From assembly GCA_037447655.1 (NCBI GenBank), contig JBBHKE010000989.1, positions 1-64,000 on the forward strand: a DNA stretch of 64,000 nucleotides. Direction: 5' to 3'. Positions 52,782 through 63,600 of this stretch are shown here, piece by piece; position 1 is the first letter of the stretch; every line of letters starts with the position of its first letter. Position numbers and translations under genes: made by a program. The notes beneath the pieces were generated by a model. It saw only the letters and a list, made by a program, of their open reading frames with translations. It was not told the origin of the DNA and did no database searches. Source of the stretch: Zygnema cylindricum (Eukaryota; Streptophyta; Zygnematophyceae; Zygnematales; Zygnemataceae).

Positions 52782-54414
52782 TTTAGTCAATTCCTTCCTT
52801 TTGTGTAAATCCCTTTGCCACTAATCTGGCCTTGTAGCGCTCGATTGTGTTATCTGGGTTCAGTTTTAATTTGAAGACCCACTTACAACCGATTGGTTTT
52901 CGGTTAGGTGGACAGTCCACCAGCTCCCAAGTATCGGCTGCCATGATTGAAGCCATCTCCTCATTGATGGTTGTCTTCCACCGGTTTCTTTCTAGACAAG
53001 TCATCGCCTCTCCATAAGTTTGAGGTTCATCTTGATGAGATAGTTTAGTTACCTTGTTATTAATCTGTTTTTCTTGCAGTCTTTTGCTACTTCTCCTCCC
53101 CCCCTCAAAATCTGAGGCCGGAATAGATGGTTCTCGTGGATTCTTTCGAACAAACTCGGCTTCTCCCCTATCCCTTGATTCCGAATCAATTTCCACCACG
53201 TCTTCTGCTTCGAGTAGAGTTGTCACTGGAGTTTCCACAGCCAAGTCCTTTTCGGTCTGATTTGTTCCTGCAAGAATGTCATCTTCTCTAAAACCTGGAT
53301 AGTTAGGAAGCTCAAAGTCATCGGAATTTTCTGACTCAAATCTGATTTTTACTGACTTCGTATATTTGAAGGGATCCACAGACTTTCCTTCATCCATAAC
53401 TACTAGATGCTTTACTAAGATTATATCTTCCCTTTTTAGATCATAAACTCTATATCCTTTAACATCTTCATCATATCCTAATAAGTATTCCGGTTTTCCT
53501 TTAGGATCTAGCTTCCAATTGGACCGATCAGTATCTAGACTGAACACTTGACTGCCGAAAACCTTTAAGTGAGATATGTCTGGTTTCCGGCCTGTCCATC
53601 TCTCATAAGGTGTTTGATCTTTTATAGCTGAACTAAGAACTCTATTCTTGAGGTAATTAGCACAGTTCATTGCTTCTGCCCAAAACCTTTTTCCTATGTT
53701 TTTATCTGACAACATACTTCTAGCACTATCACTTAGTGTTCTATTTAACCTTTCAGCTACCCCATTCTGTTCCGGATTTTCTGGAACTGTCTTTTGGTGT
53801 TGAACCCCATCTTCCCTCAGAAAATCCTCAAACTGGTTAGAAGTACACTCTCCACCATTGTCACTCCTTACTCTCTTGATTGGAGTTTCATGGAGTTTTT
53901 CGCTCCATGCTTTATATTGTCTAAAACAATCCTCACCTTCGGACTTGTTTTTCAAAAAATATACCCTGGAATACCGAGACCAATCATCAGTTATAGTCAT
54001 CATAAATCTCTTCCCCCCCGGTGAGGGCACTTTAGCCGGTCCCCAAATATCTGTGTGTACTAGATCTAGAATTTTTTTTCCCTTATAGGTGGCTGACTTA
54101 GGAAAGGGTAATCTGTGTGCTTTACCTTGAGCACATCCACTACAATCACTTATATTATCACTCTCACTGAACTGAATCCCTTCCACCACTCCCATCTTTT
54201 TCATCTCTCTTAACTTATCTAGATTCACATGCCCAAGCCTCTTATGCCACATCATAATATCATGAACACCAGCATAATAAAGTTTCTTCATTTCATTACT
54301 TAAGATCAGCCTAAACATCCCATGGCTACCTTTCTCAGCAATGAAATAGACATCATCCTCAAAACTAGCAGTAAAGACTCCTTCCCTAGTGCTAGTAAAA
54401 AAAACCCTTATCAT
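52782..54414 (-). pseudogene. pol: K: integrase, linker and RT fingers
   Basis: 543 open codons. Integrase zinc finger WHKRLGHVNLDKL and CSGCAQGKAHRL; DDE residues in VHTDIWGPAKVPSPGG, RSDNGGECTSNQF and NGVAERLNRTLSD, all present. FWAEAMNCANYLKNRVL, RKPDISHLKVFGSQVF and GYDEDVKGYRVYDLKRED follow. The acidic linker has EPSIPASDFEGGRRSSKR. RT begins WELVDCPPNRKPIGCKW and ends KEGID at the TAA, where I has Tyr (TAC). Confidence 0.93.
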
Positions 54415-54940
54415 CTAATACTGATGTAGAGATAAGATTTTTGTTCAGCTCCGGAATAAACAGTACATCGGAGAATGTTAATATGGATGTCTTTCCTTCT
54501 ACTAACACTTTTAGATCTACCGATCCTACAAGAGTAGTGGTGACTATCCTCCCATCCCCGTACTCTATCTCTACGGTGGGAATCTTTCTTATCTTAGTCA
54601 ACAGGTGTCTATCCTTACACATGTGCATGGAGGCACCTGAATCTACAATCCAGCCTGCTTCACCTTTCAATCCACCGTAAGCACATTTATGCCTTCGTGG
54701 AATTTTGACCTCATTTTTCGCCTCCAACTCCTCATCCAAAAGGAGCTCATCGTCCTCGTCCTCGGATTCAGCCTCAAGTACCTGTGTGACAAGGGCCTTT
54801 TTCTTTCCTCTCGGGGTACCACCGGTCTGCCCCTCCTTTAACCGAAGCTCGTTTAGCTTAATGCACTCTGCCATATAGTGCCCCGATTTCTTACAAAAGT
54901 GACATAGACCTTTGGGAGCCCTTGGTTCGAACTCATCGGC
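54392..54940 (-). pseudogene. pol: K: zinc knuckle and protease
   Basis: In the gag frame after its TAG: GLCHFCKKSGHYMAEC knuckle, an ELRLKEGQTGGTPRGKKKAL linker, an acidic stretch, then AGWIVDSGASMHMCKDRHL with the catalytic DSG. FIPELNKNLISTSVLDDKGF precedes the frameshift: the T run has eight bases here and seven in I, so a one-base slip separates protease from integrase. Confidence 0.92.
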
Positions 54941-55801
54941 CTATTTTTTCTGCTCCCTACCCCCATAGTTTCCGACCGGTTTTCGGGAATCCTTGTTCCT
55001 CCAATCAGTCGCTGTTGCCAAGGCTTGGCCACTCTTTCCTCCCCTTCGGATTTCAATTGTATTCTCTTGAACGAGAATCATCCCTACCACTGAGTTCCAT
55101 ATCCACCTTGAGTCAGGCAAGTCTTGCACACGGTAAACTATGTTCACGAACTCATCAGGTAACTTCATCAGTAAACAGTTAACCTTTTCTTTTTCACTAA
55201 AATCTTTTCCCGCACTCTCTAGCTCCATGAAGAGTGTAGCAAGCTCATTGCAAAAATCCAACATATTTCCCCCTTTGTATACATACTCCTTAACTTTCTG
55301 ATCCGCCAACTGTTGTTGCTGAATGGTACCACTTCGGTACATCTCTATGAGAGCCATCCAAAGATCGGATGCTCTTTCTACCTGCAAATGAGGACATGCA
55401 AGTCCTTGAGTGAGATGGCGTAGGATGAAGTGCTTTGCCGCCATATTGTTGAAGTCCCAGGTTTCAGTATCATTCTCCTCATTCCTCGGAATAGGTGACA
55501 TGAATGTCGAACCAGTTGCTATTGGTGTGATCGTCTCCTTCTCTTTACCTTTGTCCACCACCTCTCCTTCTTTTGTTTCCTCCGTTGAAGGTGGGTCCTC
55601 TTTCCTGGTGAATCTGGTTCCTCCAAACCCTGGAGGAATTCCAAGACTTGATGGACGCCCCAACCGTCCACTCACTATCCCCCAAAACCTTTTTTCGCAT
55701 AGAGCTCCTTTCATCATACTTTCCCAGTATATGAAGCCAGTTCCATTAAAGATTGGTGCCCTAGAGGGTGGGCCCATAACCTGAAACTCTGAGACCTCCA
55801 T
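54941..55801 (-). pseudogene. gag: K: Gag
   Basis: 286 codons from ATG 55799-55801. MEVSEFQ is encoded by the LTR end; V-M-G-P-P by the primer-binding site. Gag domain: APIFNGTGFIYWESMMKGAL, WDFNNMAAKHFILRHLTQ, LQVERASDLWMALIEMYR, VKEYVYKGGNMLDFCNEL, LMKLPDEFVNIVYRVQDL and GGKSGQALATATDWR. A TAG after GREQKK cuts off the knuckle; I has Asn-Gln here. Gag and Pol share a frame, as in A. Confidence 0.93.
55767..55781 (-). promoter_or_regulatory. Primer-binding site of K (perfect)
   Basis: GGTTATGGGCCCACC directly follows the LTR end. It is complementary to GGUGGGCCCAUAACC, the anticodon stem-loop of plant-type initiator tRNA-Met, the same tRNA region used by Drosophila copia. Confidence 0.9.
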
Positions 55802-56003
55802 AATTCCTCAGAATAGACAGCTTCCAAGAAGCCTCTACGATAATCCTGACCCCTTTGTGTTCCAACAAAAATAACTGCCACCCTGGCAGACAAAAACCCT
55901 GACCACGTGCACCCCTGTGAAGGCAAGACTCCCCTGAGTTGGTAGCAAAAAGAATCTCTGAATTTGCTCCCCTGAGCAGTAAGTTATGGAGGGTCAAAGT
56001 TGA

Positions 56004-56012
56004 CCTTTTATA
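56004..56012 (-). promoter_or_regulatory. TATA box of K 5' LTR
   Basis: TATAAAAGG on the minus strand, about 200 bases before the gag start; transcription should begin about 25-35 bases to its left. Confidence 0.7.
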
Positions 56013-56550
56013 CAGAAGCTCTCTGGGAGAGAGGGTCCTATCTTCTAAATTTTTCTAAGTCCTATCTCTCTCACAGACTCTATCTACTGATGTACGGAAC
56101 CAATCAGAATTGAGTTCCGTACGCAAAAGTACAGCTGCCGGTGTACTTTAGGTACGGACATTGTACGACATGGCCTAAATGTCGATACATGTCATATCCG
56201 GATTCGGTACCATAATCTCCGGAGATTCCACGATCCAACGGAATTTCGCCACTCGTCATCCGATGTGGCGATGGCCACAAACCGCCGAAATCAACCTCCG
56301 CGATCTCGGCGCTAATCCCAGCCGTCCGATTAAATTCGGATTTAATCGTAGCCGTAATAAATACATGCGCGATATTTGTTTCACTTACGAAACAAATGCG
56401 CGATATTGATTTCGAGTCCGTACCGTAATCCGTACTCTACATATTACTGGATCTATGTATCGCGTAATCTATTTATAGTTAAATAAATTATCGTACGTAT
56501 ACGCAAATAATTAATTATCAAACTATATAGTTCTTAACATTAATTCTAAA

Positions 56551-56613
56551 CCTAACGGCTAAGGCTACCGGCTACTTCCTGTCTGCCGGCCGGCAGGTAC
56601 AAGGATCAAATCC
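56551..56613 (+). other. tRNA-like segment in K 5' LTR (antisense)
   Basis: CCTAACGGCTAAGGC (56551-56565) then GGATCAAATCC (56603-56613). Confidence 0.6.
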
Positions 56614-56838
56614 TGCCGCCGGCACATACATTTTAATTAAATATATAAACCCTAATATAAAATTCCCGTAAACCTCAGGATAGCCAAGGTAGCCATGGCT
56701 CTAGCTTCCTCTCCAAATTCTCAGTGACTGCGACAAGTTTGAGAGTTGGAGAGAGAAGTTAGAGATAGACTGCCTCGACTTCTATATTTATTTTCAGACC
56801 TAGAAAATATTAATAAAACCATTAGTTTCTACAATTAC

Positions 56839-56850
56839 ATGTTTTCAACA
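56839..56850 (-). repeat. M 3' LTR, terminal 12 bases
   Basis: ATGTTTTCAACA continues the M LTR after K and abuts the polypurine tract CTAAGAATTAAGAGGAG (minus strand). Confidence 0.8.
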
Positions 56851-56863
56851 CTCCTCTTAATTC

Positions 56864-57560
56864 TTAGTCACTTTTCAATTTTAATCCACAGTTTTCTCTA
56901 CAATAAATCAACTTAGGGGAGGTTACTAGTTTTGTCTTCATGTCTGCAATCATTTCTTTATCAGTTTTATGAACATGTTTAATGATTTTATTTTCAACCT
57001 TCTCTTTGACAAAGCTTAGTCTAATATCCATATGTTTAGCTTTGAAGTGATGTTTCAGATTAGCTGCAATAGAGATAGCAGCTTGATTATCACAAAAAAC
57101 ATTATGAGTTCTTGTTTTCATGAACCCAAGTTCTTCAAGAAGAGATTTCACCCACATTAATTCTTTGGTGACAGCACAAAAAACCATGTATTTAGCCTCC
57201 ATAGTGGACTCAGCAACTACTTTCTGTATCTTGCTACTCCAACATCATGCACCCGATCCAATTTGTAACAGATATCCAGTCGTAAACTGCCTTAAAGGCA
57301 CATCCCCATAACTGGCATCACTCAAGGTTGTGATGTCAGTGTGCTCCCCTCCCAAATGCAACCACAATTCCCTTTTCCCCACTAGATACTTCATCTCCCT
57401 TTTGGCATCCTCCGAGTCTCTCTTTTTTGGTTCATTTAGACTCTTGATGAGGACTCCTACGCTTGCAGCTATTTCCGGCCAGGTACAATTCATAAAATAT
57501 AATATACTGCATACAATCTGCCGATAAGGGATATTTTCCAAAAATCTTGTTTCTATCTCA
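56864..57560 (-). pseudogene. pol: M: RNase H
   Basis: IPYRQIVCSILYFMNC, TTLSDASYGDVPLRQF, GYLLQIGSGA, a frameshift, then MEAKYMVFCAVTKEL, FCDNQAAISIAANLKHHF and HMDIRLSFVKEKVENKI. It ends GLKLKSD. Confidence 0.85.
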
Positions 57561-58400
57561 TCTATCTCATCATGAATAACTCACACACTTTCTTCAAATC
57601 CATGGGAGTAGTACATGTGTTTGCTTTCTCCATTTGAATTTTTTCTAGCATATTACCAATTGCTTCTTTTTGAGTGAGTCTTATAATCCTATTCCCTCTA
57701 TCTCTTTCTATTTGAATTCCCAAAATGTACTTTGCTTCGCCAAGATTTTTCATGTCAAAGCGGTTTCTAAGATCCCGTTTTATTTTGTTAACTTTATCTA
57801 CGGACTTGCTTAAGACCAACAAATCCTCCACATAAATAGCAATAAATATTACTCTATCCTCATCCACAAATAAGTATATGGAGTGATCTGAACTAATTTT
57901 GATATACCCCAAACCGGTCAAAATTCGTCGAGCTTTATATTTCACAGTCGTAGGGCTTGCTTAAGCCTAAAGCTTGCTTAAGCCCAAAGAGTGATTTTAT
58001 CAGTTTGCAAACTTTGTTTTCTTCCCCACTTTCCACGAATCCTTCCGGTTGCCTCATGTAAATATCTTCTTCCAACTCTCCGTGCAAAAAGGCAGTTTTA
58101 ATATCCATCTGGTGGATTTCCATATCCTCCGCTGCGGCTATACTTAAAAAGATTCTAACAGAAGGAAATCTGACTACAGGTGCAAAGGTTTCTTCGTAGT
58201 CTATCCCCTCTTTCTGAGTATATCCTTTTGCAACTAACCTAGCTTTGTACCTCTCAATGGTATTATCCGAGTTTAATTAAAGTTTAAAAACCCACTTACA
58301 TCCGATTGGTTTTCGGTCCGGTGGACAATTTACCAACTCCCATGTATTGGCTTCGATGATAGAGGCCATTTCTTCATTTATAGTTGTGATCCACCGGCTA
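57561..58400 (-). pseudogene. pol: M: reverse transcriptase
   Basis: GCKWVFKL-like start with a stop near 58278, [47 protein letters not shown] with a small duplication of the AGCTTGCTTAAGC area (57955-57985), then IAIYVEDLLVLSKSVDKVN, where YVDD reads YVED. KYILGIQIERDRGNRII and PMDLKKV follow. Confidence 0.84.
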
Positions 58401-59860
58401 CTTTCAGGAGTGTTTATGGCCTCTAAGTATGTCTGAGAATCATCTGGGTGAGACATCTTTGTGAGTTGGTTCTTTACTTGTCTTTCTTGAAGTCGTTTAC
58501 TACTTCTTCTTCCCCCTTCAAAATCGGACGTCGATATGGAAGGAATCCTTGGGTTTTGTTTAGGGAGATTTTCAGCTCACCTATCTTCCAATTGCGGTGT
58601 CTCATCAAGTTCCTCTTCGGTTTCCACTTCGTATAGTGGCGTTGACTCGGATGTTGTCCTTTCCTCCTTAATTTGTAGATTTGCAGATTTTTTTTTCTCC
58701 CTCTTCCTTCTCTTCATTTTCAAAGTCAAAGTTGGAAAACGGTTCCGTATCAAATCTGATTTTGACTTCCTTATTATATTTGAATGGATCAATGAACCTC
58801 TCTTCATTCATCACCACTATAAGTTTTACCAAATTTATATATCTCTTTTTCAAGTCATACACTCGATATCCTATAGTGCTCTCATCATATCATACAAGAT
58901 ATCGTGGCTTCCCTCTCCCCTCTAACTTCCATTTAGTCTTATTGAAATCCAAACTTAGACTTGACTTCTGAACACTCTTAAACTAGACAAATCAGGCTTT
59001 CTTCGTGTCCACCTCTTATACGGAGTTTTCCCTTTTTTGTTAAAGTTAGGACTCTATTTTTTATTAAATTAGCATAGTTCATAGACTCCGCCCAAAACCG
59101 CAACCTTATCCTCTTATCAATTAACATACTTCTGGACATATCTCCAAAAGTTCTATTCACTCTTTGTGCTACTCCATTTTGTTCCAAATTAGAGGGAACA
59201 GTTTTCTCATGATGGATTCCTTCTTCTTTAAAATATTCTTCAAATTCCCTTGAGGTGTATTCTTTCCCATTATCAATTCTTATCTCTTTTATTGAGGTTT
59301 CGTGAAGTTTTTCACTCCATACTTTATACTCTTTGAAACATCTCAATACCTCTAACTTATGTCTGAGAAAGTATACCTTCGCGTATCTAGACTAATCATC
59401 TGCGATGGTTAACATCCACCTCTTCCCCCCTTGTGAAGCATATCTACCATGTCCCCAAACATCGGTGTGAATTAGATTCAATACTTTCTCTCCCCTAAAT
59501 AAGGTTGCCTTAGGAAATGGAAGTCTATGAATCTTCCCTTGGGCACATCCATTGCAATCATCAAAGGTCTCATCATCCTCAAAAGTAATACCCTCCACTA
59601 TTCATTTTTTCTTCATTTCCTTTAATCTATCTAGATGCACATTCCCCAACCTTTTGTGCCAAAGCATCATCTCACTTGCACACGAGTAGAGAACAATCTT
59701 TTCATTGCAAAGAACAAATTTGAACATTCCTTGACTTCCCTTCTCAGTTATGAAAGAAACCTCATTATCATTGCTTGTAATGAAGATTCCTTTCCTAGTT
59801 CCTGTTTCAAACTCCTTTTCATGTAGGACAGCTGTTGAGACCAAGTTCTTACTAAGCTGT
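58401..59860 (-). pseudogene. pol: M: integrase and linker
   Basis: WHKRLGNVHLDRLKEMKK, CNGCAQGKIHRLPFP, LIHTDVWGHGRYASQGGKR, RIDNGKEYTSREFEEY and NGVAQRVNRTF, where the catalytic Glu is Gln. FWAESMNYANLIKNRVL follows, then a frameshifted KVFGSQ-type region and an acidic, Lys-rich linker (58577-58862). Many stops. Confidence 0.82.
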
Positions 59861-60240
59861 GGAATTTAAAGAACGCCTGAGAGTTTTACAATTGAGGCAT
59901 TTCCATCAACTAGAACCTTCAAGTCAACAGTTCCAACAAGACTTAAGGTTTCTACTTTACTATCCCCATACTCTATCTCAACTGTTGGGATCTTTCTCAA
60001 TTTAGTGAACCACCTTTTATCTTTCACATATGCATTGAGGCCCCTGAGTCTATGATCCACCCATCTTCAGGTGGATCCCTCTTACTTCCGAAAGCCACAC
60101 CTTTGTCTCTGTGAAATGTTAACATGCTTATCAATGTTTTTCGGATTAAGAAGAGGCTCCTCAAGCTCCTCTAGCTCTTTTTTCTGTTCGGTTTCTTCAT
60201 TCTTTTGCTCATCATGAACTTGAGTTAGGAAAGCCTTTTT
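59861..60240 (-). pseudogene. pol: M: protease
   Basis: IIDSGASMHM is present, but a one-base loss right after it shifts the frame into KVEIEYGDSKVETLSLVGTVD-type sequence (59866-60060). The acidic linker upstream is also frameshifted. Confidence 0.78.
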
Positions 60241-61291
60241 CTTTCCTCAATTTCTTGAGGTCCCTTGCCCATTTTTTAGTTGAATATCTTTGAGTTTGCC
60301 ACAATCTGCCATATAATGTCCTTGTTTCTTGCAAGATTGACATAATCCTCCTCGAGAAGTTACTCTCCCCAGTCTATCAAATCTGCCACTTTCTTGTCCT
60401 CTTCCTCCAAATTTTTGATAGGGATATTTCTCTCTCTCCTCGTCACACTTCCGCAAATCAGCTCTTGTAGACAATGCTTGAACACTTGGACTCCCTCTCT
60501 TAAGCTCTATGGTGTTTTTTTTCACTAAAATCATTCCCACTGTGTCATCTCAATTCCAAATGCAATCTCCTATGTCCTGCAATTGATTAATGATATTCTC
60601 ATACTCTTCAGGAAGTTTCATCAATAATGTGTTCACTCTTTGTCTTTCAGACCATGAGTTAGGTGCACTCTCTAGCTCTCCAAATAATGCTCCTAAATCA
60701 TTGCAATAATTATTCATGCTTCCTCCTTTAAAAGTATAAGGTGCAATGTTGTTTTCTGCCAACTGTTACTGTTGCAATGATCCACACTTATATTTATTAA
60801 CTAGTGATATCCAAATCTGAGATGAAGATTTGACATGCATATGGGAAATGGCAAATCCCTTTGCTACACTTTTAAGATTAAGAGCTTAGCAACCTTATCG
60901 TTGTAGTTCCACTTTTCATACTCTGATGTTTCGGTCTGAACCCTTGTGGCCGTTGCTGGTTGTGCTGCGGTCGATATCGCCTTTGATAATGGTCTCACTT
61001 GAGTTGCAACTCCTCCTTTTTCTTCTTCTATGACAATCTCCTCTCCTTCCTCGTCTTCATCCTCACTGATGGTGGCAGCTGCTCTACCTACTGTAGAGGC
61101 AGAGGTGCCATAAAACGCGTTCTTCCAAACCCAAGTGGAGGTGGGCATCGAACTTGTCCAGACACTATGCCCCATAGATGCTTCTCAAATAGTTCTCCCT
61201 CCATCATCATTTCCCTATAAAGAAAGTTTGATCCATCAAATATGGGCACCCTAGAGGGTGGGCCCATAACCTGAAATTTTGTGGTCTCCAT
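60241..61291 (-). pseudogene. gag: M: Gag
   Basis: METTKFQ from the LTR, V-M-G-P-P from the primer-binding site, then VPIFDGSNFLYREMMMEG. Three frameshifts follow. Pieces include an acidic SEDEDEEGEEIVIEEEKGG stretch, YTFKGGSMNNYCNDLGALF, TLLMKLPEEYENIINQLQD and the zinc knuckle GLCQSCKKQGHYMADC at about 60290-60345. Confidence 0.83.
61257..61271 (-). promoter_or_regulatory. Primer-binding site of M (perfect)
   Basis: GGTTATGGGCCCACC, identical to K. Confidence 0.88.
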
Positions 61292-62200
61292 TGACCCACA
61301 GAATGAGTAACCTATGTAAAGCCTCTACTATAATATTTGTCCCTTCTTCTTTCCCGCTAAATAAGCGCCACCAAAGCACACAAATATTATGACCACTCTT
61401 ACCCTTGTGGGGATAAGAATCTTCTGAGTCAAACGCAAAAAAAATCATTGAATTTGCTCCTCGAGCGTTAAGTTATGGTTGGTCAAAGATGACCTTTATA
61501 GTTACAAGCTCTCTTAGAGAGAGGTACCTAAACTATACTAAGTCCTGGTTTGCCTACTTACGACTGTTTACTACTAAACCCTAGTCCAATAGAAACACTA
61601 TATAGTACAAGAAGGTACACTAGGCGATGTACTTATTGTACGACCATTGTACGACATGGCTTTCAAAGTGACGCCTGTCAAAACGGGAGCCATGGTTCTT
61701 CCTCCCATCTATTTCGGTATTCAATAGTATGATGCCACGTGGCGTCGCTTGACGCTATCCCCAAAGGCCTTCAAAAGTTTATTGCGGGTGGCGGCTGCAA
61801 TTGTGGCCGTCCAATCATTTGTATTTATGCGGTTTCGATTTGCTTCTATGCATGAATTGATTTATGCGTGTTTTCGTTAGTCTGTTGTAAATTAGTCCGT
61901 TGAATAAGTAGATATATATGCGTTAAACGTAGTACGTGTATCGTTTCGCTAGTGCCTTAATGGATAAGGCTTCGGTCTAAATAGTACTCTGTAGACCTTT
62001 GTTCAAATTCGGCCAGAGGCAGTATTTTGCTACAAATAGTAAAATACGTTCTATTTCATTCCGCCTCCTTGTAAATGATGCGGCATTATTTTGCTACAAA
62101 TAGTAAAATACGTTCTATTTCATTGTGTACCTTCTAAATAACGCGGCAGCCATGGCGTGCCTTTGGTTCTCCTTTTCTCTCTCTTTAAATTATAACTAAT
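61272..62200 (-). repeat. 5' LTR of M, right end missing
   Basis: Starts TGAAATTTTG. TATA box CCTTTATA (reverse) at 61493-61500; TATATAG and GTAC cores at 61600-61660; a tandem duplication of a unit starting ATTTTGCTACAAATAG at 62031 and 62087. About 40 terminal bases are lost at the joint with N. Confidence 0.85.
61955..62010 (+). other. tRNA-like segment in M 5' LTR (antisense)
   Basis: TGCCTTAATGGATAAGGC, GGTCT/AGACC arms, then TGTTCAAATTC (62000-62010), one base off GWTCRANNC. Confidence 0.6.
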
Positions 62201-62419
62201 ATCTCTAACCAGCCGTAACTTACTGCTCAGGGAGCAAATTCAGTGGTTTTTTTTGCGTTTGACTCAAGGGAGTCTTCTCCTCACAGGGGTTAGGGTGGTA
62301 AGAATATTTTTGTGCTTGGGCGGCGCTTATTCAATGGGAAAGTGGAAGGGGCAAATATTATCTCAGAGGCTTTACATAGGCTGCGCTATCTGTGGGTCAA
62401 TGGAAACCAGATAATTTCA
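62201..62419 (+). repeat. N LTR, 3' part
   Basis: Matches 109-325 and the inverse of 61272-61495. It ends AATTTCA at 62419. The promoter part is missing. Confidence 0.85.
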
Positions 62420-63600
62420 GCTTATGGGACCACCCTATACGGTGCCCATACTTGATTGATTAGACTTTTTGTGTTAGGAAATGATGATGGAGGGAGATCT
62501 ATTTGAGAATCATCTATGGGGCACAGTATCTGGACAAATTCGATGCCGACCTCCACTTGGGCTTAGAGGGACAAGTTTTGCTAGCACCTTTGTTACTACA
62601 GTAACTAGGATAGCTGCCACCATCACCGAGGATGAAGATGAGGAAGGAGAGGAGATTATCACTGAAGGAGAAAATGGAGGAGTTGAAACTCAAGTGACAT
62701 CATTGCCGAAGGCGATATCGGCAGGTGCACCACAAGCAACATTGACAAGGGTCTAGACCGACAAATCAGAGTATGAAAAATCGAACAACAAAGACAAGGT
62801 TTCAAAACTCTTAATTCTTAAAAGTGTAGCAAAGGGCATTGCCATTCCCTTTATTCATGTCAAATCTTCATCTCAGATTTGGATATCACTAATTAACAAA
62901 TATAAGAGTGGATCATTGCAGCAGCTACAGTTGGCAAAAAATAAGATCGTAGCATATATTTATAAAGGAAAAAGCATGAATAATTATTGCAATGATTTAG
63001 GAGCATTATTTGGAGAGCTAGAGAGTGCAAGTAACTCATGGTCTAAGAGACAAAGAGTGAATACATTTATATTGAAACTATCTGAAGAATATGAGAATAT
63101 AATTAACCGATTTTAGGACTTAGCGGATAGCAATTCGAATTGGGATGACACAGTGGAATTGATTTTAGTGAAAGAAAGCACCCTAGAGCTTTGGAGAGGG
63201 AGTCTAAGTGTTTAAGCATTGTCTGCAAGAGATGATTGGCGGAAGCGTGATGAGGAGAGTGGGAAAGATCCCTATCAAAACTTTGGTGGAAGAGGACAAG
63301 AAGGTGGCATATTTGATAAACAGGGGGGAGTAACTTCTCGAGGAGGATTATGTCACTTCTGCAAGAAACCGGGACACTATATGGCAGATTGTGTCAAACT
63401 TGCAGATCTTCGAGTGAAAGATGGACAAGGAACCTCAAAGGATGGAGGAAAGAAAAAGGCTTTCCTGACTCAAATTCATGATGAGGAAGAGGACAAAAAA
63501 ACTAAACAGGAAGCGGAGCTTGAGGAGCTTCATCTTAATCCCAAAACCACTGAAAAGCATGTCGACATTCCACGGAGACAAAAGTGTGCTTTCGGAGGTA
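62400..63600 (+). pseudogene. gag: N: Gag
   Basis: ATG 62400, then a TAA at the fifth codon (METR). MMMEGDLFENHLWGTVSGQ, an acidic EDEDEEGEEIITEGENGG stretch, IVAYIYKGKSMNNYCNDL, GALFGELESASNSWSKRQ and the knuckle GLCHFCKKPGHYMADCVKL (about 63345-63400). Stops near 62754, 63115 and 63213. Confidence 0.83.

Larger units (their letters stand above)
50375..56833 (-). mobile_element. Ty1/copia element K, nearly intact
   Basis: 6.46 kb, LTRs 50375-51428 and 55782-56833, perfect ATTAC duplications at 50370-50374 and 56834-56838. It has a perfect 15-base initiator tRNA-Met primer-binding site, an intact polypurine tract and all catalytic motifs. I see only three lesions in gag-pol: a TAG near 54941, one extra T in a run of eight near 54400, and a TAA near 52782. 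It lies 12 bases from the start of the M LTR. Confidence 0.94.
55782..56833 (-). repeat. 5' LTR of K
   Basis: 1052 bases. The gag ATG lies 20 bases inside the end. TATA box at 56004-56012, GTAC cluster at 56090-56170, tRNA-like segment at 56551-56613. Confidence 0.93.
49486..62200 (-). mobile_element. Ty1/copia element M (holds K)
   Basis: 3' LTR at 49486-50374 plus 56839-56850 (split by K), pol and gag at 56864-61291, 5' LTR 61272-62200 (right terminus missing). All domains are present but broken: RT YVDD reads YVED and the integrase Glu reads Gln. It is joined head to head with N, so no right target duplication exists. Confidence 0.87.

Noticed and set aside
54392-54414. Programmed frameshift between K protease and integrase at a T8 run
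   Set aside because: Element I of the same family has T7 and stays in frame, so this is a one-base slip or sequencing error.
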